NCBI GenBank assembly: GCA_937922085.1
Contig: CAKZVD010000058.1
Coordinates: 1 to 38,643 of the forward strand
DNA: 38,643 nt
Reading direction: 5' to 3'
DNA from: an uncultured Tenacibaculum sp.
GTDB lineage: Bacteria; Bacteroidota; Bacteroidia; Flavobacteriales; Flavobacteriaceae
Under the pieces are notes generated by a model. It was not told where the DNA came from and did not search any database. It saw only the letters and a list, made by a program, of their open reading frames with translations. Made by a program: the position numbers and the translations under genes. Of this stretch, positions 32,701 to 38,643 are shown piece after piece (within the stretch, counting starts at the first letter, position 1; each line of letters opens with the position of its first letter).

Positions 32701-32777
32701 GAAACATAATAATCTTTTGCATTTAAATTAAAAGTAAATAAAAAAAACACAAATGTTAAAATTGAATAGGGGGACAT
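29718..32777 (-). CDS. Secreted right-handed beta-helix protein with three Ig-like repeats and T9SS sorting domain
   Basis: A 1019-residue protein. Residues 1-20 are a signal peptide (FTFNLNA). Residues about 22-640 form a parallel beta-helix of the pectate-lyase/DUF1565 kind, opening YYVSSKTGDDSNTGTLNKPF with many Asn-rich coil turns (NNLFKDSYIAHSWGHGVFVN, NNKIENCRLEDLG). Residues about 658-935 are three nearly identical 93-residue Ig-like domains (Big_7-like; GSISKVEFYDG, PYEFSY, APAGNRTIKI). The C-terminal about 75 residues (VYPNPAKNEVYISN ... LPSGSYHLIFSNG ... IIKK) form a Por-secretion sorting domain, so export by type IX secretion and surface anchoring or release are expected. The likely role is binding or cleavage of a polysaccharide; substrate unknown. 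Confidence 0.9.
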   Translation of the reverse strand: MSPYSILTFVFFLFTFNLNAKDYYVSSKTGDDSNTGTLNKPFKTIQKAADVMNSGDVCIIRGGVYYEKVIVKDNNVIFRNYNNEKVIVSGASPIKNWKISKQGSGIYEAPFSGGETQFSMLFLNNKRQKMARWPNNTTNEMMNPRNKQTGYEACEAFPGSKGQKRKRVVFPNLSGFPKDHFKGGVFRGITGRKWMNPMGTIISSNGKELQIDAISREWINAQPVVTDDTGYGYIFHLNALDMEGEWFESNNKIYFKPPSGKNPNNMNITAKKRKFAFDLTNRSSVTIQGINIHAASLEMVNTNSCKILKSSVQYLWPFFTRSGYAVSKREQGGIFIEGSNNLFKDSYIAHSWGHGVFVNKGRNNKIENCRLEDLGWIGQFTSSVQNFGENTIVTRSTLGSTGRFHIRTNGSMKVTHNDLYDCMKMGQDAGSIQATNGGDWGNVLDLKGSEFAYNLIHDSNTLPWRNLKQFVLAFYLEGCSNYTVHHNIVYNFKTDVDPEGTFVYLGPRFTHVENAYFYNNTMYNCDRGVTAWQRIGNEGTGKFTNVRMWNNLLDAGAKDSENAPGAGILRSINNQNEIRYARNQANSIFVNPSKGNFNLKPGTSPINKGRNIFGITEGHVGSSPDVGAVEFGKNFPKAGASFNSDTFNLETNPDTGANNTPPSLAITYPKNNQKYVLGQNVYMLVNPSDIDGSISKVEFYDGTQLLHSRTTSPYEFSYKTAPAGNRIIKIVAFDNKGAKTEKSVEISIISNNIPPSLAITFPKNNQKYIVGQNVYMLVNPSDTDGSISKVEFYDGSQFLHSRTVAPYEFSYRTAPVGNRTIKIIAFDDKGDKTEKSVEISVTSNNTPPSLAVTFPKNNQRYTLGQNVYMLANPTDNDGSISKVEFYDGKQLLHVRTVAHYEFSYRTAPAGNRTIKIVAFDNKGVETEKSIKILVGNNFLRSSTIDNERNDSEFVVYPNPAKNEVYISNLPANNINWILVNVLSEELLSGNTSKINISTLPSGSYHLIFSNGLKSTIIKK
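29980..30807 (-). repeat. Three in-frame 279-bp repeats coding Ig-like domains
   Basis: A CTAGGAGG landmark recurs at 30232, 30511 and 30790, exactly 279 bp (93 codons) apart. The units differ by scattered substitutions (for example SPYEFSY, APYEFSY, AHYEFSY) and keep frame and length. Copy-number change by recombination is likely between strains. Confidence 0.9.
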
Positions 32778-33099
32778 AGTTTAAAGTTTAGGGTTAATAA
32801 GAATATTTTTATTTTTCGATAAGCAAAATTATAAGAGTTTGAATTTTTTGTTGTTAGAATATTAACCTGTGATAAGTCAATATTATCTTAATAAGGGTAT
32901 TCAAACCTTATTTTGTTGTACGAGAATGTATGCAACAACTTAAAAAAAGCTTAGAATCAATTTTTTATGGTGAGATAATATTAAGAAATTGAGTTAACTT
33001 AATGTTTTTGTTTCTAATTTATAAGAGTAACCCGAAAGAAGAATTTTGTAAAAAACATCGACTTTTCAATGAATTATAAAAAGCCGATGTTTTTAGAAT
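32778..33099. other. Intergenic region (322 bp) upstream of the beta-helix gene
   Basis: On the minus strand a TAATTTTG sequence (32824-32831) resembles a -7 promoter box, about 47 bp before the beta-helix ATG; no clear -33 TTG was found. The left-to-right remainder is AT-rich with no ORF or other repeat. The right end holds the terminator at 33051-33094. Confidence 0.5.
33051..33094 (-). terminator. Terminator after the second beta-lactamase-like gene
   Basis: AAAACATCGACTTTT pairs with AAAAGCCGATGTTTT across a short AT loop. The single mismatch is a G-U pair on the minus strand, so the hairpin favours the minus-strand gene ending at 33100. Confidence 0.75.
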
Positions 33100-34737
33100 T
33101 TATTTTTCACCAATGACAGCTGGTAATATATAATCAGTCATCATTTTATCAACATTAAGATGCGCATCTGGACTGTTATATGCAGAAGAAGTAATTACAA
33201 TAACAAAAGGAATGTCTTTAAAAATAAAAACTTTATTCCCTCCTCGTCCACTGCAATAAGATACTTCGTACTCTTTATTATTATGTTTATAAATTTTGTT
33301 CCAAAACAAATATCCATAATGTCCTTTATTAGGCAATCGTTTTACTTGTTTAGCTAAGCTTTTTTCTACCCATTGTTTACTTAAAATTTGTTTTCCATTC
33401 CAAACACCTTTGTTTTTGTATAATTGACCATATTTAGCAAAATCAATTGCTCTTAACTGTATTCCACCAGCAGTATTCCCTACTTTTTGTGGTGTATATT
33501 GCCATTTATAATTGGTGATATTAAGAGGAGCAAATAATTTTTTATCAGCGTATGTAACCAACCCTTCAGGTACAGATTTATGAACAACATCTCCTAAAAT
33601 AACGACACCAGCTGTAAAATAAGTGAAATCTTTCCCTATCGTTTTTTCTTTTTCCATTGGTAAATCAAGTGAAAATTTCACCCAATTTTTTGTTGGGTAC
33701 ATGTTTTCTTCATATCCAGGACTACTATAATCACCATCATCACCCAAAAAACCAGAACTCATTGTTAGTAGAGATTTTAAGGTTACTGAATCTTTTTTTC
33801 GATTATAATTCTCAAAAGATTTTAGATTATAAAAATCTTTTAATAATACATTTTCACTTGCAATATGTTTTTCTTCAATGGCAATTCCCATCATTGTAGA
33901 AGCAAAAGACTTTCCAACAGATCTTGAATCATGTAAACTATTTCTGTTTTCACCATTAAAATATTCTTCTATTAAAAGCTTATTTTCTTTTATAACTACA
34001 ATTCCATTAATACTATTGAATCTTTGTTCCGCTATTTTTCTATTTAGAGCTTCTATTTTTTTGATGTCAAAATGATCTTTAGATAACTGCCATCCACTAT
34101 TCGATTGTATCTTTTGAATTGGAATTAGGCTTTCATCTACTGAAATTTTAGCCACTTCTATAGATATATTTCCTTTAGCTAAAAGGGTTCCTACTTTTAT
34201 TGTTTTTTCTTTTATAAAAGGTCTTATTTCAACAGTTAAAGAGTGATTACCTTCTGCAAGTACATCTTGGCCTCCGCCTAGTTTCATAAATTTTAACCAC
34301 ATAAACCAACCCCAAAAGTCAATTTGTTTAGGATAAACTAAAGGGACGATATGTTTAAGTTGAGTTGTTTTAGATTTAATTGTACCCGCGCCTTTGTTTA
34401 AATTTTCTACATAAATAACTTCTCCATTTACTATAAATGAAAATTGAAAACTTCCTTTATTTAATAATTGACCCTGTGTTAAATTTGGAGCTAATGATTT
34501 TAGACTTTCAATAAGTGGCTTTTCTAATGTAAAGTGAATGTTTAAAAACTCATCTTTGTTTAAGGTAAAATTAGTAGTATAACTCTCAGGTGTAAATTTG
34601 TTGTTTTTAAAGTCAACTTTTGAGAAAAACAACTTTTCAATTTCATTTGTTTGAGCGCTTTTTAATGTTGACTGAGTTCTGCCTTTATAAGATATAATTA
34701 AGCAAGTAATAAGTAGTAAGCAATAATTTGATTTCAT
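33100..34737 (-). CDS. Secreted serine beta-lactamase-family hydrolase
   Basis: The start is put at 34737 (MKSNYCLLLITCLIIS, a signal peptide) rather than 34770; the first 11 residues of the longer form look non-coding. It is 545 residues with an N-terminal region of about 210 residues of unknown fold (NGEVIYVENLNKGAG, GNHSLTVEIRPF). The hydrolase domain follows: SVGK with Ser273/Lys276, YFT with Tyr373, and RGGN near 505 in place of the usual HGG/KTG. Family members are esterases or peptidases; the true substrate is unknown. An AraC regulator is encoded just upstream on the same strand but a terminator (34785-34806) separates them. A TATGTTTG box (34756-34763, minus) may be its own promoter. 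Confidence 0.85.
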   Translation of the reverse strand: MKSNYCLLLITCLIISYKGRTQSTLKSAQTNEIEKLFFSKVDFKNNKFTPESYTTNFTLNKDEFLNIHFTLEKPLIESLKSLAPNLTQGQLLNKGSFQFSFIVNGEVIYVENLNKGAGTIKSKTTQLKHIVPLVYPKQIDFWGWFMWLKFMKLGGGQDVLAEGNHSLTVEIRPFIKEKTIKVGTLLAKGNISIEVAKISVDESLIPIQKIQSNSGWQLSKDHFDIKKIEALNRKIAEQRFNSINGIVVIKENKLLIEEYFNGENRNSLHDSRSVGKSFASTMMGIAIEEKHIASENVLLKDFYNLKSFENYNRKKDSVTLKSLLTMSSGFLGDDGDYSSPGYEENMYPTKNWVKFSLDLPMEKEKTIGKDFTYFTAGVVILGDVVHKSVPEGLVTYADKKLFAPLNITNYKWQYTPQKVGNTAGGIQLRAIDFAKYGQLYKNKGVWNGKQILSKQWVEKSLAKQVKRLPNKGHYGYLFWNKIYKHNNKEYEVSYCSGRGGNKVFIFKDIPFVIVITSSAYNSPDAHLNVDKMMTDYILPAVIGEK

Positions 34738-34755
34738 ATTTTTTGTATTATATAG

Positions 34756-34763
34756 CAAACATA
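34756..34763 (-). promoter_or_regulatory. Candidate -7 box (TATGTTTG) for the beta-lactamase-like gene
   Basis: The minus-strand TATGTTTG fits TAnnTTTG and lies 18 bp before the ATG at 34737. Just upstream is CCTGATTGCG, which partly resembles CCTGATTCG in the two 48-bp blocks near 11.5 and 13.7 kb. Confidence 0.4.
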
Positions 34764-34784
34764 AACGCAATCAGGTTATTAAAA

Positions 34785-34806
34785 GCCCCATGTTATAAAA
34801 TGGGAC
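34785..34806 (-). terminator. Terminator overlapping the AraC stop codon
   Basis: On the minus strand GTCCCAT and ATGGGGC form a 7-bp stem (one G-U pair) around the AraC stop codon, followed by TTTT. It would separate the regulator from the downstream hydrolase gene, or act as an attenuator. Confidence 0.6.
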
Positions 34807-35509
34807 TCATTTTTATTGACTTTTTATAATTTAAAGGAGTCATACCTTTTATGTTTTTAAAAACTCTGTTAAAAGTTGTTTTTGAATTGAAGCCAGATTC
34901 AAAGGAAATTCCTAATAAAGTTATGTGATTATAATTATCGCTGTGTAGTTTTTCAATAATAGCATTTACTCGATATTCATTTACAAAATCAGAGAAGCTT
35001 TTATTTAATCCCTCGTTTATTATTTTAGATAAAGTATTGGGGTGAATATTCAGGTTTTCTGCTAAAGATTTTAAGGTTAATTCTGAGTTAAGATAAAAAA
35101 GTTTTGTTTCCATTTCCTCTTTTAACCAAGAAGCTTTTTTAATGATTTCTTCAGATGGTTTTTTAGTAAATTCTTTAGAAATAATTTCTTCATCAGTTCT
35201 ACTTTGTTGAATAGGTTTAGGTAAAATTATTTTTGGTTTGAAAAAACTTTTAGCACCAATTTGAATAGTTATGATATAAAGGAATGCATATAAACTTAAT
35301 TTAAAAAGAGATATTACAAAATCATTAATAGAATAAGGACTCCATAAAAATGAGAGAAAGGCAAATATTATAACCGATCGATATATCATTTTTAAAATAG
35401 GAACTTGATCATTTGTATAGTTTTTCTTTAACCAAGAGTGATAGATTTTATAGGTTAGAAGATAAATAACAGAGAATAATACAATTGCAAATATGATTTT
35501 TTTACCCAC
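34793..35509 (-). CDS. AraC-family regulator with short membrane anchor
   Basis: A 238-residue protein with a GTG start at 35509. The N-terminus has about three hydrophobic helices (IIFAIVLFSVIYLLTY, SVIIFAFLSFLWS, FKLSLYAFLYIITIQIG). Residues about 130-232 are the two helix-turn-helix AraC domain: LTLKSLAENLNIHPNTLSKI and ITLLGISFESGFNSKTTFNR, then IKGMTPLNYKK. It is shorter than the 364-residue AraC at 11486 and has fewer helices. It probably regulates the adjacent hydrolase gene at 33100-34737. Confidence 0.88.
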   Translation of the reverse strand: MGKKIIFAIVLFSVIYLLTYKIYHSWLKKNYTNDQVPILKMIYRSVIIFAFLSFLWSPYSINDFVISLFKLSLYAFLYIITIQIGAKSFFKPKIILPKPIQQSRTDEEIISKEFTKKPSEEIIKKASWLKEEMETKLFYLNSELTLKSLAENLNIHPNTLSKIINEGLNKSFSDFVNEYRVNAIIEKLHSDNYNHITLLGISFESGFNSKTTFNRVFKNIKGMTPLNYKKSIKMSPIL

Positions 35510-35599
35510 AGGAACAGTTTATTATAAAGACGATGAATTATATTATTTGTTACAACTTTTATATGGATTGTTTTAAAAAGGAGTAATTCAAAAACAATA

Positions 35600-36067
35600 C
35601 TAATTATAACTACTGTTAACGAAAGGCTTTTTTACTCTTCTTGTGATGCCTAAAATTACATTTATTACAATAAAAACTTGACCAACAATTATAAGACTCA
35701 CTCCACTTTCCATAATTCCATTAATGCTATTAATTAATTTTAAGTTGATTAGAACAATAGGGTATACTAAAAGTAATATTCCAAGAAAAGTTAAAATAAT
35801 ATGAACTAAATTTAATTTAGTTAAAAGACGGATATTTAATTTTCTTAACACCCAATATATAAAACCCAATATTGCTAAGGAAATTACAACTAAAGGATAA
35901 ATATTGATATGTGCTACTTCTAGAATAACATCTTTTTCAATAGTTGTTTCCTTTGTATATATTTTTAAATAGTTAACGCTATTTAGAAGACCAATAAAAA
36001 AGAATAATAAAGTTAAAAGCAAAAATATTAAATGAGGTTTTTCGATTGTTTTTTTCATTTTTACCAT
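35600..36067 (-). CDS. Four-helix membrane protein, unknown function
   Basis: A 155-residue protein, or 152 if it starts at the second Met at 36058. Hydrophobic helices lie at about 13-33, 52-70, 83-105 and 120-140. No family motif is recognised. It follows the gene at 36094 by 26 bp on the same strand, suggesting a two-gene operon that may also be read into the AraC gene 90 bp downstream. Confidence 0.65.
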   Translation of the reverse strand: MVKMKKTIEKPHLIFLLLTLLFFFIGLLNSVNYLKIYTKETTIEKDVILEVAHINIYPLVVISLAILGFIYWVLRKLNIRLLTKLNLVHIILTFLGILLLVYPIVLINLKLINSINGIMESGVSLIIVGQVFIVINVILGITRRVKKPFVNSSYN

Positions 36068-36093
36068 AAAATATTTAGTTCTTAAAAGTATAA

Positions 36094-36567
36094 TTATTTT
36101 ATAATTTTAAAACTATTAATAATACGAATGCTTTCAGCTTCATTTAAATTATAAGAGTCAATACTAATTTCATAAGCAACTCCTAAATCGTAATCGTAAG
36201 CGGCAATAATAAAGACAGTATGCTTTTTTCCATTTTTAAAATCGGACGCACTTATATAATATCCGTTGTTTATTTTTTGTAGTTTACCTCCATCTTTAAT
36301 GTCTTTTAAGCCAAAATCTGTAGCAATACTCTCTGCTCCGTATTTTAGATTTGTTAAAAACTTTTTAGTTTCATGTTCAATCGGTAATGCTTCAATATCA
36401 ACAACAATATTGTCGTTTTTAAAACTAATTACATTTTCAGATTCTGTAGAGCCTATTTTTAAGACCTCAGTTGTTTCAAATGAAATATTAAACTTGTTTA
36501 CAGAATAAATACTCTGACTTAATAGTTTAAATCCGATAAAGAAGATTATTAATGTTATTCTTTTCAT
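36094..36567 (-). CDS. Exported protein of unknown function
   Basis: A 157-residue protein with a signal peptide (about 1-18, ending LLSQS). The mature part is mixed alpha/beta (FNISFETTEVLKIGS, NIVVDIEALPIEHETKKFL, GYYISASDFKNGKKHTVFII, YEISIDSYNLNEAESIRIIN). No catalytic motif or cysteine pair is seen. It probably forms an operon with the membrane protein 26 bp downstream. Confidence 0.65.
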   Translation of the reverse strand: MKRITLIIFFIGFKLLSQSIYSVNKFNISFETTEVLKIGSTESENVISFKNDNIVVDIEALPIEHETKKFLTNLKYGAESIATDFGLKDIKDGGKLQKINNGYYISASDFKNGKKHTVFIIAAYDYDLGVAYEISIDSYNLNEAESIRIINSFKIIK

Positions 36568-36701
36568 TTTTCAATTTATTTTTAAGCAACTTGTCTTTAT
36601 TATTTGCGGTATTTTGAGAATTGATGCGAGAATTAAAAATAGTGGTTTTTAATGAAGTATTTAGTTAAATTAAAAAATTTGTTAAGTCTTGTAAAAATAA
36701 A

Positions 36702-37154
36702 TTAAACTCGAATAGTAGAAATATATGTCCAAAGAATAAAAAAGATTTGTAGTGGAATTCTAAACCATAAATAAGAAAGTCCATTTCCGTCAAAAGTTCC
36801 TTTTTGATAGTTTATATTATTTATAGAGGCATAAATATTTACAGGTAGTATTAACAAAAGGAAAAGAATAAGCATCCATGCAGATGTAATTTTAAACTTA
36901 GTAATAAGTAAACCGATTGCTAATAAAACTTCAAATATTCCGGTTAGATAAACAAAGGTTTCTTTAAAAGGAATAAACTTTGGAATCATCATGGACATTC
37001 CTTTTGTAAATGCAAAATGCCCAATAGCTGTAAATAGAAGCATTATTGACATTGCAATTCTTGCTGATAATTCAAAATCGTATTCTTTTTTTATTATTTT
37101 AATAACAAGGAATGAAATTGCAAAACTTAATAAAAGTACAATTAAAGGTTTCAT
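36702..37154 (-). CDS. DoxX-like membrane protein
   Basis: The start is placed at the internal Met (MKPLIVLLLSFAISF) at 37154; an in-frame Met at 37178 would add eight polar residues. Four membrane helices can be read, with ARIAMSIMLLFTAIGHFAFT, PKFIPFKETFVYLTGIFEVL and LLAIGLLITKFK, the pattern of DoxX/DoxD-like proteins. The Crp/Fnr-type gene begins upstream with its stop about 60 bp away on the same strand, so the two are likely linked. Function in the family is poorly defined. Confidence 0.8.
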   Translation of the reverse strand: MKPLIVLLLSFAISFLVIKIIKKEYDFELSARIAMSIMLLFTAIGHFAFTKGMSMMIPKFIPFKETFVYLTGIFEVLLAIGLLITKFKITSAWMLILFLLLILPVNIYASINNINYQKGTFDGNGLSYLWFRIPLQIFFILWTYISTIRV

Positions 37155-37215
37155 CTTTTCTGATTTATTGAAATACAAAGATCAGAAATGAACAAAAGAA
37201 AATAATGAACCCAAG

Positions 37216-37782
37216 TTAAGTAATGCGTTTTCGTATTCTACTTAGTGCTTGTGGTGTAATTCCAATATATGAAGCAATATATTTTAATGGGATTTGTTCT
37301 AATAATTTTGGTCTGTCAGTAAATAAATTTAAATATCGTTCTTCAGCTGATTTGCTTAACAAGGAAAGTTCTCTTTTCGATTTTAGCAAAAACATATTTT
37401 CAGCCATTTTTCGACCAATAATATTTCCGCTGTTTGTTTTTTCATACACTTCTTGTAGGTCTTTGTTTGATATTTGCCACACAACAGTTTTAGTTAATGT
37501 TTCAATTTGATATTCTGAAGGAGCTTGTGTTAAAAGAGAATCATAAGCAGTAACAAATTCATTTTCAAATAAAAAACCAAAAGTCAAATCTGATTCTTCT
37601 TTTGGAATATAAAGGCGAACTATTCCCTTAGAAATAAAAGATAAATTAGTTTCAATTTTTCCAATTTTTAATAACGTTGTGTTTTTATCAAATTTTACTT
37701 CTTGTAATTTGGAAGAGAAAAAATTCCAATCAGAATCATTCATTGGATAAATAGTGTCAATAAATTTTCTGATGTTTTCCAT
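37216..37782 (-). CDS. Crp/Fnr-family regulator (cyclic nucleotide-binding-like)
   Basis: A 188-residue protein. Residues about 20-115 are the sensor barrel (KFDKNTTLLKIGKIETNLSF, ISKGIVRLYIPKEESDLTFG, EFVTAYDSLLTQAPSEYQIE). The C-terminal helix-turn-helix is LEQIPLKYIASYIGITPQAL followed by SRIRKR. The form is typical of Bacteroidota Crp-like proteins that sit next to the DoxX or quinone-type genes they control. No Fe-S cysteines are present and the ligand is unknown. Confidence 0.87.
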   Translation of the reverse strand: MENIRKFIDTIYPMNDSDWNFFSSKLQEVKFDKNTTLLKIGKIETNLSFISKGIVRLYIPKEESDLTFGFLFENEFVTAYDSLLTQAPSEYQIETLTKTVVWQISNKDLQEVYEKTNSGNIIGRKMAENMFLLKSKRELSLLSKSAEERYLNLFTDRPKLLEQIPLKYIASYIGITPQALSRIRKRIT

Positions 37783-37845
37783 TTTTTTGTTTTCAGATTA
37801 TAGTTAATTTATTAGAAGCCTTTGTAATGTATGAGTAAAGTGTTT

Positions 37846-38271
37846 TTAATCTAAATAATTTTTTATTTCTGGTACATCTTTTATGATTTTTTCGGCAATT
37901 CTCAAAAACTCTATTTTATATTCTGACTTTAGAGCCTGTTCACGATTCATAAAATTCCCTAGAATTGAATTTTCAGACCAAGGTGATTCTATTGAATCAG
38001 TTACCATCATTCCAAAACCTTCTTTTTTACCTCTTATTCTGAAGTTTATTGAGTCTCTGTTTTTTGGGTTGCTATTCTCTCCAAACTCACCAATGCATAT
38101 GGTTAGTTTAATCTCTTGAGGAGAATGACCTTTAGTCCAACCAGCAAAATAAATACCATGAGCTAAATCATCACTATATATAAATCCAGTATGAGTATAT
38201 GAATTTTGATTACAACAATCGCATGATGTTGGTTTTATAGAGGCTCCAAATTCTAAATTTATTTCATTCAT
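37846..38271 (-). CDS. Unknown protein with CDCC motif
   Basis: A 141-residue cytoplasmic protein. An early SCDCCNQNSYTHTGFIY segment has closely spaced cysteines (residues 17, 19 and 20) followed by a histidine, possibly a metal site. HGIYFAGWTKGHSPQEIKLT and IGEFGENSNPKNRDSINFRI then suggest a small alpha/beta fold. I do not recognise the family; immunity-like proteins can look like this, but nothing nearby encodes a toxin. It stands alone on the minus strand. Confidence 0.6.
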   Translation of the reverse strand: MNEINLEFGASIKPTSCDCCNQNSYTHTGFIYSDDLAHGIYFAGWTKGHSPQEIKLTICIGEFGENSNPKNRDSINFRIRGKKEGFGMMVTDSIESPWSENSILGNFMNREQALKSEYKIEFLRIAEKIIKDVPEIKNYLD

Positions 38272-38643
38272 TGCCTTCTATTTATAAATTAATTGCATTT
38301 TTAAATATGATTCCTTCAGTTCTATAAATAATCATTATAACATTATTCCCTTTACGAATATAAAATTCAGGTTTACTATTAGTTATCCATTCTTTTTTTC
38401 TCTTTTGTACTATAGTTATCGCTGTCTAATTAATTTAAACTGGAAATTTCTGAACAACTACTAAGTATAATAATTATAGTAGGATACTATAAAATTAAAT
38501 GCCTTCATTTAAATCAAATATAAAAATTTTGGAAAGAATTACAGATTTTTATCTGTAACTAAAGATTCTTCATGTTTTTATTGATTGTAATTATTCCTAT
38601 TTAGATTTTTGTAAAGGCGTTAATATTTTCATAGTTACAGTAT
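38272..38643. other. Right-end region (372 bp) without a supported gene
   Basis: A minus-strand open stretch (38282 to about 38426) encodes KRKKEWITNSKPEFYIRKG and ends FKNAINL before a TAA. It has no start codon and an upstream stop, so it may be the end of a decayed gene. The rest is AT-rich with no hairpin, repeat or RNA gene that can be supported. Confidence 0.45.

Noticed and set aside
1..38643. CRISPR arrays, tRNA, rRNA, or complete insertion sequences
   Set aside because: No short-spacer repeat array, cloverleaf, rRNA-like sequence or transposase gene was found on either strand by eye.

Overview
The window is AT-rich DNA from a member of the Bacteroidota, most likely Flavobacteriaceae. 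The evidence is a large TonB-dependent receptor with an N-terminal carboxypeptidase-like domain, a secreted protein ending in a type IX secretion (Por-type) sorting domain, several signal peptides ending in the form FAQ or SQ, lipoproteins, membrane-anchored AraC regulators, and promoter-like TAnnTTTG boxes. No rRNA, tRNA, CRISPR array or complete insertion sequence was seen.

Layout. (1) 1-760: the 3' end of a probable serine recombinase runs directly into the 3' part of an ssb gene, so this looks like the right edge of an integrated element, closed by a terminator. (2) 0.87-8.7 kb, plus strand: two tandem copies of [small His/Cys membrane protein + ABC ATPase], then a siderophore-type TonB receptor and two ABC-2/DUF3526-like permeases. 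The second ATPase is intact. The first keeps a full-length frame but has lost nearly every catalytic motif. (3) 8.8-13.7 kb, minus strand: secreted or lipid-anchored hydrolases (alpha/beta hydrolase, trypsin-like protease, serine beta-lactamase-like enzyme) around a membrane AraC regulator. Two of these transcription units carry the same 48-bp upstream block. (4) 14.0-24.0 kb, plus strand: a tightly packed redox and ion-homeostasis cluster. It holds a Crp/Fnr regulator, Rieske-glutamate synthase fusion, frameshifted outer-membrane protein, double-glutaredoxin/thioredoxin-reductase fusion, MscS channel, DUF2721 protein, Rieske-ThDP enzyme fusion, YHS protein, OsmC protein, a decayed K+ channel remnant and a Na+/H+ antiporter. 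This is the best candidate for an undescribed system. (5) 24.2-29.5 kb, plus strand: two paralogous secreted FG-GAP proteins flank a frameshifted lipoprotein, followed by two tandem AlkB-like 2-oxoglutarate dioxygenases, the second broken by one in-frame stop. (6) 29.7-38.3 kb, minus strand: a large beta-helix protein with three Ig repeats and a T9SS tail, another AraC + beta-lactamase-like pair, small membrane or secreted proteins, a Crp/Fnr + DoxX pair and a cysteine-motif protein.

Three themes recur. Recent duplication is one: the ATPase units, a shared hydrolase domain, glutaredoxin repeats, FG-GAP paralogues, dioxygenase paralogues and Ig repeats. Local gene decay is another: three single-event disruptions plus two remnants. 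The third is regulators placed next to the enzymes they probably control. All family assignments come from motifs read by eye; no database search was run.
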